A DNA stretch of 33,023 nt from Candidatus Omnitrophota bacterium. Lineage in GTDB: Bacteria; Hinthialibacterota; Hinthialibacteria; Hinthialibacterales; Hinthialibacteraceae. A program made the translations under genes and the position numbers. Shown piece after piece: positions 6,185-13,635 of the stretch (its first letter is position 1; each line of letters starts with the position of its first letter). Location of the stretch: assembly GCA_003598175.1 (NCBI GenBank), contig QZKN01000118.1:1-33023 (forward strand). Direction: 5' to 3'. The notes below the pieces were generated by a model that did not search any database, was not told the origin of the DNA, and saw nothing but the letters and a program-made list of their open reading frames with translations.

Positions 6185-7729
6185 ATGCAAACCATCACCT
6201 TCTACTCATACAAAGGCGGCGTTGGACGTTCACTCGTGTTGGCGAATGTCGCCATATACCTCGCAAAGTTTGGGCAAAAAGTATTTGCACTTGATTTCGA
6301 CCTGGAAAGTCCCGGCCTCCACTATAAATTTATCCCCAAACGGAACGAACGGAAGGAGAAAATCAAGCAAGGCGCCGTCGATTTGATCCATCGTTTTGCC
6401 GCAACGGATTATGGCAACAACGTGCTGCCGGAATCATTGCTGGATTACACAGTGGAGATCGAACGGCGGGAGGATTCGGGCGGATCGATCACTCTTCTGC
6501 CGGCGGGGAACGTGCCGTCAAAAGAGTATTGGCAAAAATTGGCAGGCATCAACTGGAAAGAACTCTTTTATGCGGAAGCGGACGAGTCTTTGCCATTGGG
6601 AATTCCTTTTTTCCTCGAATTGAAAGAGCGTATCCGTAATGAGTTTTCGCCGGACTTTCTCCTGATCGATTCCCGCACCGGGATCACGGAAATCGGTGGA
6701 ATCGCTACCACGATTTTACCGGATAACGTCATCTGCTTGATGGTGAACAATGAGGAAAATCTGGAAGGAGCGCGAGCGGTGCTGCGGGCAATTCGAAAAG
6801 CGCCGCGGTTATCAAATCAGACGACGGTTGAAATTTTACCAATATTGACGCGGATTCCGGAAATGGAGAAATCAGAAGAAGAGGAAAAAATAACGGCGGA
6901 AATTAAGGCTTTTTTGAATGAGGATGCAGAGGATTTGGCGGATACCTTACATGTGGAAGAAGTGTTGGTTTTGCATTCGGAGCCCGAATTGCAAATAAAG
7001 GAAACGATAAGAATCGAAGGCGATAAAACTCTTGATGAATCCTTGCTTTTACGGGATTATCTTTCCTTGATTTCGAAATTGATTCCAAGAGAAATAATCG
7101 AAACTCAATTGGAACCACTTATACGAAACGCGCAATTACGAGCATATAAAGATCCTCAAACAGCGAAAATTGAATTGGAACGATTGGCGGATTATTGTCC
7201 TCATCACGACACCTTTCACGCATTGCTTGAATTCTATAAATTAAGAAATTTAAGCGGTGTTCTTTCTATTAAAGCGGCCGAGAAATTTTGGAAGTCAACC
7301 GGTATATGTGACGATGCGCTTCAAATAAATGCGATTATCGAACAATTTGATATTCCTACACAATGTTCTTCTGCGTTTTTGGAAAAAATATTCAATCTCA
7401 TCTTAAAAAAAGATTCTACTTATATATTATCATTCTTTAATAAATCAAAATTCCTAACCACTATAAATATTAATCCAAATGATTTTCAAATATGGTTCAA
7501 TATCATTAATATTATAGAAGATATTAAAATCAAAAAGATGGTTTTGGATAAGAGTTTAGAGAGAATAATAAGAGGAAGAGGTGGTGGTCTTGACAAGTAT
7601 GTAGCTCAAATTGGGAAGATTTGCAGGGATTTGGGTATGAAATCTGAATTTGATCAATTTATTTCGACGCAAGCTGATCCCAAACAACGTGCACAATTTC
7701 TGCATGACTTTAAAAATTTGATGAAATGA
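6185..7729 (+). CDS. KGGVGR-type ParA/MinD-like ATPase with helical C-terminal region
   Basis: A 514-residue protein. The N-terminal half is a SIMIBI/ParA-like P-loop domain: the deviant Walker A reads KGGVGRS at residues 10-16, where standard ParA proteins have KGGVGKT/S. Walker A' is DFDLESPG at 37-44 and Walker B/switch is LLIDSRTG at 159-166. From about residue 300 it becomes all-helical and may hold degenerate TPR-like repeats. The start at 6185 places the strand before the P-loop at the N-terminus; an in-frame upstream ATG at 6098 lies inside the previous gene. To my knowledge, KGGVGR variants are a recognised subclass found in predicted bacterial conflict loci, often beside variable partner proteins, which fits this operon. 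Base composition falls from about 58% GC in a sampled N-terminal stretch (6421-6480) to about 20% over 7381-7560, so the C-terminal region may have a separate history. Confidence 0.88.
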   Translation: MQTITFYSYKGGVGRSLVLANVAIYLAKFGQKVFALDFDLESPGLHYKFIPKRNERKEKIKQGAVDLIHRFAATDYGNNVLPESLLDYTVEIERREDSGGSITLLPAGNVPSKEYWQKLAGINWKELFYAEADESLPLGIPFFLELKERIRNEFSPDFLLIDSRTGITEIGGIATTILPDNVICLMVNNEENLEGARAVLRAIRKAPRLSNQTTVEILPILTRIPEMEKSEEEEKITAEIKAFLNEDAEDLADTLHVEEVLVLHSEPELQIKETIRIEGDKTLDESLLLRDYLSLISKLIPREIIETQLEPLIRNAQLRAYKDPQTAKIELERLADYCPHHDTFHALLEFYKLRNLSGVLSIKAAEKFWKSTGICDDALQINAIIEQFDIPTQCSSAFLEKIFNLILKKDSTYILSFFNKSKFLTTININPNDFQIWFNIINIIEDIKIKKMVLDKSLERIIRGRGGGLDKYVAQIGKICRDLGMKSEFDQFISTQADPKQRAQFLHDFKNLMK

Positions 7730-7731
7730 TT

Positions 7732-7758
7732 GCAAATCCCCTTGGGGTTGCGCTTTTT
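7732..7758 (+). terminator. Rho-independent terminator of the KGGVGR operon
   Basis: Three bases after the stop codon, GCAA-AT-CCCC and GGGG-TTGC pair around a TT loop, with a two-base bulge. The stem ends at 7751 and a run of five T follows at 7754-7758. This closes the operon before the convergent M56 protease gene. Confidence 0.65.
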
Positions 7759-7841
7759 CAATCTACCTAAAAATGATGAATAATGCAATGGGTTAAAACG
7801 ACATAAACAATTCATCGCGGATAGCATTTTTCCTCCATGCA

Positions 7842-10103
7842 TTATTTGATCGTAATACTTCCCTCGCCGGTACTCACGACCATGCTGACCCCCCCGCCAT
7901 TCAAGGCTCCGACGATCTGCTTTTTGTTTTTGACGCCGGTGAAGTTCTCTTCGGGAATATTGATATCGCCTTCGTTGGTTTGCAGAACCAGATTCAATTT
8001 CGCGTCGTCGGGCGCGTCGATGGAGACGTCGCCATCAACGGTTTTGAACGTGCAATTCTCACCCGGCGCGGAATCGAACACGAGGGAGATCGAGCCATCC
8101 GTCGTTTGCGCCATGATTTTATTTTTCGCATTGGTAATATCAATATCGCCGTCAACGGTATTGGCCTCGACAGGACCGGGGCATTGTTCCGCCGTGATAT
8201 CGCCGTCGACGGTTTTCGCCTGGATGGCTCCCGAACAATTTGTTGTCGTGATATCGCCATCCACGGAGTGAAGAACCAGTTGACCGGGGCAATTCGTGAC
8301 CTCCAAATCACCGTCCGTCGTCTTCAACGCCGCCGGACCGGAGCAATCGATGATACAGATATCCCCATCGGTCGTTGTAAAGGCAATGGACGAAGTGAGT
8401 TTGCCGGCGGTGATATCGCCATCGACGGAACTCGCAGCGAGATTGATTCCGGCGGGAACCTTCACTCGCATATCGACATAGGTATCGATTCCCTTCGGCA
8501 TGGTATTCGGACGTTGAACCCGGACGATGACTTTCCTGTCTTTCGTCTCGACGACGATATCTATTTTTTCCTTCAAGCGAAGCGCTTCCTCTTCCGATAT
8601 CTCCCTTTTTTTGGTAATTACAATATCCGCATCCACATCGATGGTTTTGACGTCGGGATCGGTCTGACAGGTCATTTCGATATCCCCATCGAGGGTTTTG
8701 AACTCGGCGGATTCGATCGATTCCGTTTTGACTTGTAATGCGCGTTTCCAGACATACTTATTATCTTGAATCGTATAACCGTCATTTGGAAACGATGCGT
8801 TTGTCGCCAATACGGAATCCGCACCGACTGCGGCCTGCGCACTCGCCGCCGGCATACCGCCGGCGCTATTCTCCCCTTCGGAATTCAACACCATGGTTTC
8901 ATTCGAGGCGGTCGTTGTGAATGGCAGGATCACCAAAGACAAAACCACCAGGCATATCCCCGCGTGAAACGAAAGGCCGGAACAAAGCGAACGATTGGAA
9001 TCCAGAATTCTCATAAGTCTCTCCTTTATAATAGTTTTTGAATTGAACATGCCGATGGAAGCCGGCATCCAAAATGGCGTCTGGTTAACTTGTAAAATGA
9101 TTCCCATCAATCCTTTTCCACATTCGCTGGGCGAGGCGTTCGTACCGAGAACGGCGCTCTCATCGCAGGAAAATTCCCGCTGCAAATCGATGAATTTGTT
9201 GGTCAGCCACACGACCGGATGATAAAAAAAGAGGTATTGGCTGAACTTCTGCAGCAAACGAACGGCCGTATCCCACCGCCGAATATGGGCGAGCTCGTGC
9301 AAGAAAATCCAACGGATTTGGTTGGGGGAATTTTGCGTAAATAGATTTTCAGGAATGAATAAGTACGGAGAAAAAATACCGTACACGAACGGGGAACGCA
9401 CCCAGGAATTTGTGGCGAGACGAACGTCTCTCCTGACATTCGCAATGGCGCACAGCTGATCGAAATCGATCGGGAGTTGTTTTGGATCCAGAATGTCCGA
9501 TTGACGGATGCGAATAGATGTAATCCATTCATGATAAACAAAACGGCTAAACAAAATCCCGACAATAACAATCCAAATCAAGAATAGGCACGAACAGACA
9601 CTCAAGGATGCAAATGAATTATAAATGGTGCGCTTTTGAGGAGATGGAGAAAACCTTTCCATTTCATCAAGTGTCTGTTTTTCGATAACCGCGGATTGAA
9701 AAACAGTCTTCACTTTTTTGTCGGTATTTGCAATTTGTCTGATAGTCGGATCCTTGCGATTGGGAATGAACGATTGAATTGATGAATCATCGTTGCTATC
9801 GATATTCCATACTTTCCGCTCCTGCAAACCAACATCGATTGCGGGTATTCGCAGATGATCGAGATAGGGATTCCCATCGAGCATTGAAATCACGAATGGC
9901 GGAAGCGATGCTTGGTAGGGAAGCCATAGTTTGACAAGAACCAAAAGGAAAAGCGCATATCCGAAATGAGGAGACAAGTTCTTCCGCAGAAGAAGCCAAA
10001 TGGCGCCGACGATAAAAAATACGATGGTCGTATCGATCGTCCGCGCCCACATCCATTCCCCCCAAACTTGAGCGCTCTGATTAAACGTCTCTCCATCGAT
10101 CAT
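7842..10103 (-). CDS. M56 (BlaR1-like) membrane metalloprotease with DUF4097-like repetitive sensor domain
   Basis: A 753-residue protein. The N-terminal part has BlaR1-type membrane segments (about residues 25-40, 48-70 and 165-190) and a zinc-protease core: HELAH at 269-273, followed by QREFSCDESAV at 308-318, which supplies the third ligand region. A last membrane segment lies at about 380-398. In BlaR1 or MecR1 a penicillin-binding sensor would follow. Here residues 460-753 are instead a Val/Thr/Asp-rich domain in which DGD or DG-S recurs at 561, 579, 597, 615, 633, 651 and 669, an exact 18-residue period, with another at 690. This resembles DUF4097-type beta-solenoid domains. Its ATG overlaps the BlaI gene's TGA by four bases, so the two form a sensor-repressor pair. 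By analogy it would sense an envelope signal and trigger cleavage of the repressor. The ligand is unknown. Confidence 0.88.
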   Translation of the reverse strand: MIDGETFNQSAQVWGEWMWARTIDTTIVFFIVGAIWLLLRKNLSPHFGYALFLLVLVKLWLPYQASLPPFVISMLDGNPYLDHLRIPAIDVGLQERKVWNIDSNDDSSIQSFIPNRKDPTIRQIANTDKKVKTVFQSAVIEKQTLDEMERFSPSPQKRTIYNSFASLSVCSCLFLIWIVIVGILFSRFVYHEWITSIRIRQSDILDPKQLPIDFDQLCAIANVRRDVRLATNSWVRSPFVYGIFSPYLFIPENLFTQNSPNQIRWIFLHELAHIRRWDTAVRLLQKFSQYLFFYHPVVWLTNKFIDLQREFSCDESAVLGTNASPSECGKGLMGIILQVNQTPFWMPASIGMFNSKTIIKERLMRILDSNRSLCSGLSFHAGICLVVLSLVILPFTTTASNETMVLNSEGENSAGGMPAASAQAAVGADSVLATNASFPNDGYTIQDNKYVWKRALQVKTESIESAEFKTLDGDIEMTCQTDPDVKTIDVDADIVITKKREISEEEALRLKEKIDIVVETKDRKVIVRVQRPNTMPKGIDTYVDMRVKVPAGINLAASSVDGDITAGKLTSSIAFTTTDGDICIIDCSGPAALKTTDGDLEVTNCPGQLVLHSVDGDITTTNCSGAIQAKTVDGDITAEQCPGPVEANTVDGDIDITNAKNKIMAQTTDGSISLVFDSAPGENCTFKTVDGDVSIDAPDDAKLNLVLQTNEGDINIPEENFTGVKNKKQIVGALNGGGVSMVVSTGEGSITIK
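8028..8435 (-). repeat. In-gene tandem repeat with 54-base period
   Basis: Within the M56 gene, seven consecutive units of 18 codons encode a consensus like T-x-D-G-D-I-x-x-x-x-C-x-G-x-x-x-x-x. They end with a longer, altered unit. The DNA shows recurring ATATCGCCATC or close variants on the plus strand. Unit-to-unit divergence is substantial, so the array is old and not an obvious slippage hotspot, but unit number could still vary between strains. Confidence 0.75.
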
Positions 10104-10495
10104 GACCGTTCTTCCTTTTCTTTTTGTTCGTCAATTAAGGCTTGCAATTCATCGATGTCGTCTTTCGAGAGGTGGATTTTGCCGGCCATGTAACACAACA
10201 ATTGCCCTTTGACGCTGTCGACGCTGCGCGCCATCAGCGCGTCGGCGGCTTGCGCCAGCAACTTAAAGGCCGGTTTGGCGGGACTGTAGATGAATTTGTT
10301 CCCATCGATTCTGGCTTTCAGGATTTTCTTGTCCACCAGGTTACCGAGAATCGTTTTGACGGTCGTCACCGCCCAATCGTGCCGTATCTTCGCGATTTCA
10401 TGGATTTCCCGCGACCCCGCATTTCCAAGTTCCCACACGATTTTCATGATGTTCCATTCGGCGGGAGTCAACGGATCGGTCGTTTTTTTTCGCAT
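10100..10495 (-). CDS. BlaI/MecI/CopY family transcriptional repressor
   Basis: A 131-residue DNA-binding protein. It starts MRKKTTDPLTPAEWNIMKIV, the standard opening of the BlaI family winged helix. The recognition helix lies around TTVKTILGNLVDKK (44-57), followed by the wing ARIDGNKFIYSP, and a C-terminal helical dimerisation part. The start at 10495 is chosen because GGAAGGAAA precedes it at good spacing; an upstream in-frame ATG at 10558 would run through the operator and promoter. The stop overlaps the start of the M56 protease by four bases. It most likely represses its own operon through the palindrome at 10520-10541 and is inactivated when the M56 partner is triggered. Confidence 0.92.
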   Translation of the reverse strand: MRKKTTDPLTPAEWNIMKIVWELGNAGSREIHEIAKIRHDWAVTTVKTILGNLVDKKILKARIDGNKFIYSPAKPAFKLLAQAADALMARSVDSVKGQLLCYMAGKIHLSKDDIDELQALIDEQKEKEERS

Positions 10496-10519
10496 GGGGA
10501 TTTCCTTCCCTTCCTGTGA

Positions 10520-10541
10520 TATGTCTATGACTATAGACATA
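10520..10541. promoter_or_regulatory. Palindromic operator for the BlaI-type repressor
   Basis: Perfect nine-base arms TATGTCTAT (10520-10528) and ATAGACATA (10533-10541) flank GACT. The palindrome overlaps the -10 box of the operon promoter, so repressor binding would block RNA polymerase. The site is 25 bases upstream of the repressor start codon, in keeping with autoregulation. Confidence 0.75.
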
Positions 10542-10558
10542 GACGCATAGCCTGTCAA
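10530..10558 (-). promoter_or_regulatory. Promoter of the blaI-like/M56 operon
   Basis: On the minus strand a perfect -35 box TTGACA (10558-10553) and TATAGT (10535-10530) are separated by exactly 17 bases. This is the strongest sigma-70-type promoter I found in the window. Its -10 box lies within the palindromic operator. Confidence 0.75.
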
Positions 10559-10663
10559 GAGAACATTGGGATTTTTTTTTCAATTTGTTAAACGGGACCG
10601 GATGACAATTCGCCGATTGGCGACAATGGACTGGAAGCTCAATCCAACCGAAGTTTGGATTCG

Positions 10664-11218
10664 TTACACAAATTCGAAGATGTCAGAGAGCGGAATTTCG
10701 ATATCGGGCAGAGTATGAAGAGGAATCGTGTCGTCCGCATCGAATACGTCGCCTTTGTTGTATTGGCCGTTCTCCATCAATAGGAAACGTTCCGCATACT
10801 GCGCGTCCTGATCGATGAGGATATATTCTTTCACGCCAAATTTCTCGTAAAGATGTTTCTTCTCCCAGCGATCCTTTTTAGCAGTGGAAGGGCTCAACAC
10901 TTCAAAAATGACATCGGGAACGCCGATAATTTTTTCTTTCGTAATGATGCTTTTATCGCAGATCACGAACACGTCGGGTTGCACGAGGTCGTTTTCGGAT
11001 AAATACACATCGGTCGGAGATAGACCCACTATATAGGCTCTGTTTTTCAAACCGTTGGATAATCGAGTAAGAAGATGGCTGATGATGGTTTGATGATAAA
11101 ATGTCGGCGCCGGCGTCATATCGTAGGCGATTCCATCAATCAACTCCCAACGTTCTTCCTCCGGCCAGGTCAAATAATCCTGATACGTATAACGACGCTG
11201 TTCGTTGGGTAACGGCAT
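10664..11218 (-). CDS. Uma2 family (DUF820) endonuclease-like protein
   Basis: A 184-residue PD-(D/E)xK-fold protein. Diagnostic stretches are TYQDYLTWPEEERWELIDG near the start, the conserved QPDVFVICD (Asp82), PDVIFEVLSPST (Glu106), and KKHLYEKFGVKEYILID with conserved Lys and Tyr. The start at 11218 (MPLPNEQRRY) has GAGG nine bases upstream and fits the family; an upstream ATG at 11266 adds 16 residues with no family support. Uma2 proteins are abundant in cyanobacteria, Chloroflexi and related environmental genomes. Their true substrate is unclear, and many copies seem to behave like mobile or selfish genes. It is a single gene here with no partner. Confidence 0.9.
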   Translation of the reverse strand: MPLPNEQRRYTYQDYLTWPEEERWELIDGIAYDMTPAPTFYHQTIISHLLTRLSNGLKNRAYIVGLSPTDVYLSENDLVQPDVFVICDKSIITKEKIIGVPDVIFEVLSPSTAKKDRWEKKHLYEKFGVKEYILIDQDAQYAERFLLMENGQYNKGDVFDADDTIPLHTLPDIEIPLSDIFEFV

Positions 11219-11394
11219 GATTCGATCCTCGGCGATGAATTGAAGGTGGAATGATGCATTCTCCATTTAGTATAGATGATTTATTCAGAAAAAAAACGAT
11301 CCGGAGAAATTACCAAACAAGTGTGTTATCTTCGATTTTCACGAAATTTCCATTACACTGAATCGTTGGTCTATTTTTATCCGGAGAGATCACA

Positions 11395-12714
11395 ATGTCA
11401 TTGAATCGCAGACGGTTTCTCATGGCGGGAGCGGGAATTCTTGCGTCCCAAAGATTCCCAGTGATAGCGCGCGGCAAAGAATCCGAAAAGCCGAATGTCT
11501 TATTCATTTTTTCCGATCAGGAACGGGAACAGGTTCCACGCGAGTTGCTACGGCTGCCGCAGAGGGAACGTTTGGAGCAACACGGAATTCGGTTCACGCA
11601 TGCATTCTGCACGACGCCGCAATGCTCGGCTTCGCGCGCCACGTTGATGACCGGATTATATCCGCACGAGGCGGGCGTGGCGACAAATGTCGATAATAGT
11701 TCATTGGGACGCGCACTTTCGCCGGACCTCCCCTGTTTGGGCAACGTGTTCCGCCGGAACGGCTATGCCGCCGGTTATTTGGGAAAATGGCATTTGGGCA
11801 ATGATAAAAACGGCCTGGACGATTTTGGTTTTTCACACTACCGGGCGCTGCGCGGGCAGGCATTGGGGAACGCCGCGGCGGAATGGATCCGGTCTCAATC
11901 ATCACAACCGTGGTTGCTAACGGTTTCGTTCCTCAATCCACATGACATTTATAAAACAAATGAAGCGCTGCAACAAAACCTCCGCGATGGAGTCACGTTG
12001 CCCGAAAATCATCACGATGATTTTAAAAACAAACCGAATCCGCAACGGGAATTTCGCGAAAACGACCAGGGCAAAGTCACATTGAGCTGGAGTGAAAAGG
12101 AATGGCTGCATTATCGCAGCTATTATCTCGATTTGATCGAAAAGGTCGATTCCCATCTCGAAACGATCCTCAATGCAGTGGAACAAACCGGGCAGAGACA
12201 AAATACCATCGTGATTTACACATCGGATCATGGCGATATGGGAGGCGCGCACCAACTGCCTTTCAAAGGACCGTTTATGTATGAGGAATTACTCAACGTG
12301 CCGTTGGTCATATCTCACCCGCAGCGATTTTCGCAGACGGTCACATGCGATTCGTTGGTGAGTTTGGTCGATTTCGTACCGACGATATGCGCCATGGCAG
12401 GAATCTCATGGCCGGGGAAACTATCCGGCGTGGATTTGAGTCCCTTATTCGAACATCCCGAGTCGGACGTGCGGGAAGAGATTTTTGCCGAATATTTCAG
12501 CAAGCAGAAGTGGATCAATCCGATTCGCGCGATTCGCACAAAAGAGTGGAAATATAACCTCTATACCGGCGGCGGCGAGGAATTGTACGACCTGCGACGG
12601 GATGCGGGAGAAATGCGGAATATGGCAACCCATCCGTTTTATGAAAGTCAATTACGCGAGATGCAAAATCATTTGCAACGGTGGAGAGTGATGAGTCATG
12701 ATCCACTATGGTAA
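11395..12714 (+). CDS. Tat-exported sulfatase
   Basis: A 439-residue alkaline-phosphatase-superfamily sulfatase. The N-terminus has a Tat signal (NRRRFLMAGAGILA). The metal site begins with NVLFIFSDQ (Asp41). The activation motif is CSASR at 77-81, where Cys77 would become formylglycine; the third position is Ala instead of the commoner Pro of CxPSR. YLGKWHLG and YTSDHGDMGGAH are further family signatures that hold catalytic Lys/His and metal-binding residues. The start is supported by GGAGAG seven bases upstream. It probably removes sulfate from a polysaccharide in the periplasm. Formylglycine-generating enzyme is not encoded in this window. The gene ends 22 bases before the convergent hicA. 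Confidence 0.92.
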   Translation: MSLNRRRFLMAGAGILASQRFPVIARGKESEKPNVLFIFSDQEREQVPRELLRLPQRERLEQHGIRFTHAFCTTPQCSASRATLMTGLYPHEAGVATNVDNSSLGRALSPDLPCLGNVFRRNGYAAGYLGKWHLGNDKNGLDDFGFSHYRALRGQALGNAAAEWIRSQSSQPWLLTVSFLNPHDIYKTNEALQQNLRDGVTLPENHHDDFKNKPNPQREFRENDQGKVTLSWSEKEWLHYRSYYLDLIEKVDSHLETILNAVEQTGQRQNTIVIYTSDHGDMGGAHQLPFKGPFMYEELLNVPLVISHPQRFSQTVTCDSLVSLVDFVPTICAMAGISWPGKLSGVDLSPLFEHPESDVREEIFAEYFSKQKWINPIRAIRTKEWKYNLYTGGGEELYDLRRDAGEMRNMATHPFYESQLREMQNHLQRWRVMSHDPLW

Positions 12715-12735
12715 ACGGTTTTAAAATATCGGTTT

Positions 12736-12909
12736 TCAGCCGGCCTGCTTGCAAATGTTGTTGGCGGTAATTCGATCAAATACACGGTGTCTTTTTATTG
12801 GGATTCCTTTGTTTCGATCCGTATAAATCGAATGTTTATTCCCTTCTCGCAAAAGAAAAAAGTGATTGGATTCCAAATACTTGATCAAGTCACGTCGTTT
12901 AACCGACAT
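12736..12909 (-). CDS. hicA: HicA family mRNA interferase toxin (57 residues)
   Basis: A short gene that length filters miss. It encodes 57 residues starting MSVKRRDLIKYLESN, then FFLLREGNKHSIYTDRN and IPIKRHRVFDRITANNICKQAG. This matches the double-stranded-RNA-binding-like fold of HicA, whose catalytic His corresponds to His26 in GNKHSIY. It begins two bases after the stop of hicB, so it is translationally coupled and the order is antitoxin first. It would cleave mRNA when freed from HicB. The reading frame is intact and the key residue is present, so it is probably active. Confidence 0.85.
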   Translation of the reverse strand: MSVKRRDLIKYLESNHFFLLREGNKHSIYTDRNKGIPIKRHRVFDRITANNICKQAG

Positions 12910-12911
12910 GA

Positions 12912-13130
12912 TCAAACCTCAACGGGGATTTGTTCAAATAACGCGTTTTCTTTGGGAATCTCTTTATTTAATTGTCGATAAGCGCATATCATTTCCAAAA
13001 GCGCATCCTGCAGCATTTCCCGGCATTCCTCCAACGTTTTCCCTTCCGTAATCACTTCCGGCCATTCGACCAGTTGTCCCATATATCCAAGTTTGATTTT
13101 CGTGTACTTCGCGGTATAGGTTCGCAACAT
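12912..13130 (-). CDS. hicB: HicB family antitoxin
   Basis: A 72-residue protein starting MLRTYTAKYTKIKLGYMGQL. It carries the HicB partial RNase H-like fold: the phrase YMGQLVEWPEVITEGKTLEECREMLQDALLEMI is typical, including the conserved Pro and Thr-x-Glu-Glu. The protein ends without a DNA-binding extension. The start at 13130 is supported by GGGAGG seven bases upstream; an upstream ATG at 13193 lacks one. It pairs with the toxin gene two bases downstream. Confidence 0.88.
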   Translation of the reverse strand: MLRTYTAKYTKIKLGYMGQLVEWPEVITEGKTLEECREMLQDALLEMICAYRQLNKEIPKENALFEQIPVEV

Positions 13131-13267
13131 CCCACATCCTCCCTTCCGAAAGATTGAATCAGAACAAGCGTATTCTACGATAAATTCAATCATTATTCAG
13201 TGGGTCTCGTCAGAATCGTTTGGGAATCGTACAGGAAGAAAGCAACCGGGCATTCCTTTTACACACG

Positions 13268-13296
13268 TTGCACGCCGCGCATCGTCGTGGCATGAT
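13268..13296 (+). promoter_or_regulatory. Possible promoter of the yggT-like gene
   Basis: TTGCAC (13268-13273), a 17-base spacer and CATGAT (13291-13296) lie about 40 bases upstream of the start at 13335. The boxes match four consensus positions each, so this is plausible but not strong. Confidence 0.3.
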
Positions 13297-13334
13297 ATGC
13301 GCTATGACATGATTACGGATTCAAGGTAGTTTCG

Positions 13335-13613
13335 ATGATGGGTTTATTGCGCTTGCTCAATCAGTTGATTTATTTGTATCAGATTGTTATCATTGCGGCG
13401 GTCGTATTGTCGTGGGTGCAGGCGAATCCGTACAATCCGATCGTGCGGTTCATACGTCAAATCACCGAACCTCTGCTGGAAGCGGTTCGCAATGCGTTTC
13501 CGTTTCTGCTTATGGGAGGATTGGATTTGAGTCCGCTCGTGATTCTGTTTCTCTTGCAGTTTACACGAAATATCTTATTTCGCGTGGCGCTTGGCGGGAT
13601 CACCATCTATTAA
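13335..13613 (+). CDS. YggT family membrane protein
   Basis: A 92-residue, two-segment inner-membrane protein. The first segment covers about residues 12-28 (LIYLYQIVIIAAVVLSWV), and the loop holds NPYNPIVRFIRQITEPLLE, the family signature. The second segment (LSPLVILFLLQFTRNILF) follows. Length and signature match YggT, which is linked to envelope or division functions and in some bacteria to osmotic stress; the precise role is not settled. The next gene starts 22 bases downstream on the same strand, so they may be co-transcribed. Confidence 0.9.
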   Translation: MMGLLRLLNQLIYLYQIVIIAAVVLSWVQANPYNPIVRFIRQITEPLLEAVRNAFPFLLMGGLDLSPLVILFLLQFTRNILFRVALGGITIY

Positions 13614-13635
13614 AAATGACAATGGAGGTTTTCTT

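Noticed and set aside
8028..8435. Regularly spaced 54-base repeats as a CRISPR-like array
   Set aside because: The repeats are in frame within the M56 protease gene, diverge between units and encode an 18-residue solenoid, so they are protein repeats.
10628..10660. Hairpin AATCCAA...TTGGATT as terminator of the Uma2 gene
   Set aside because: The stem is short and lacks a T-run after it in the direction of transcription.
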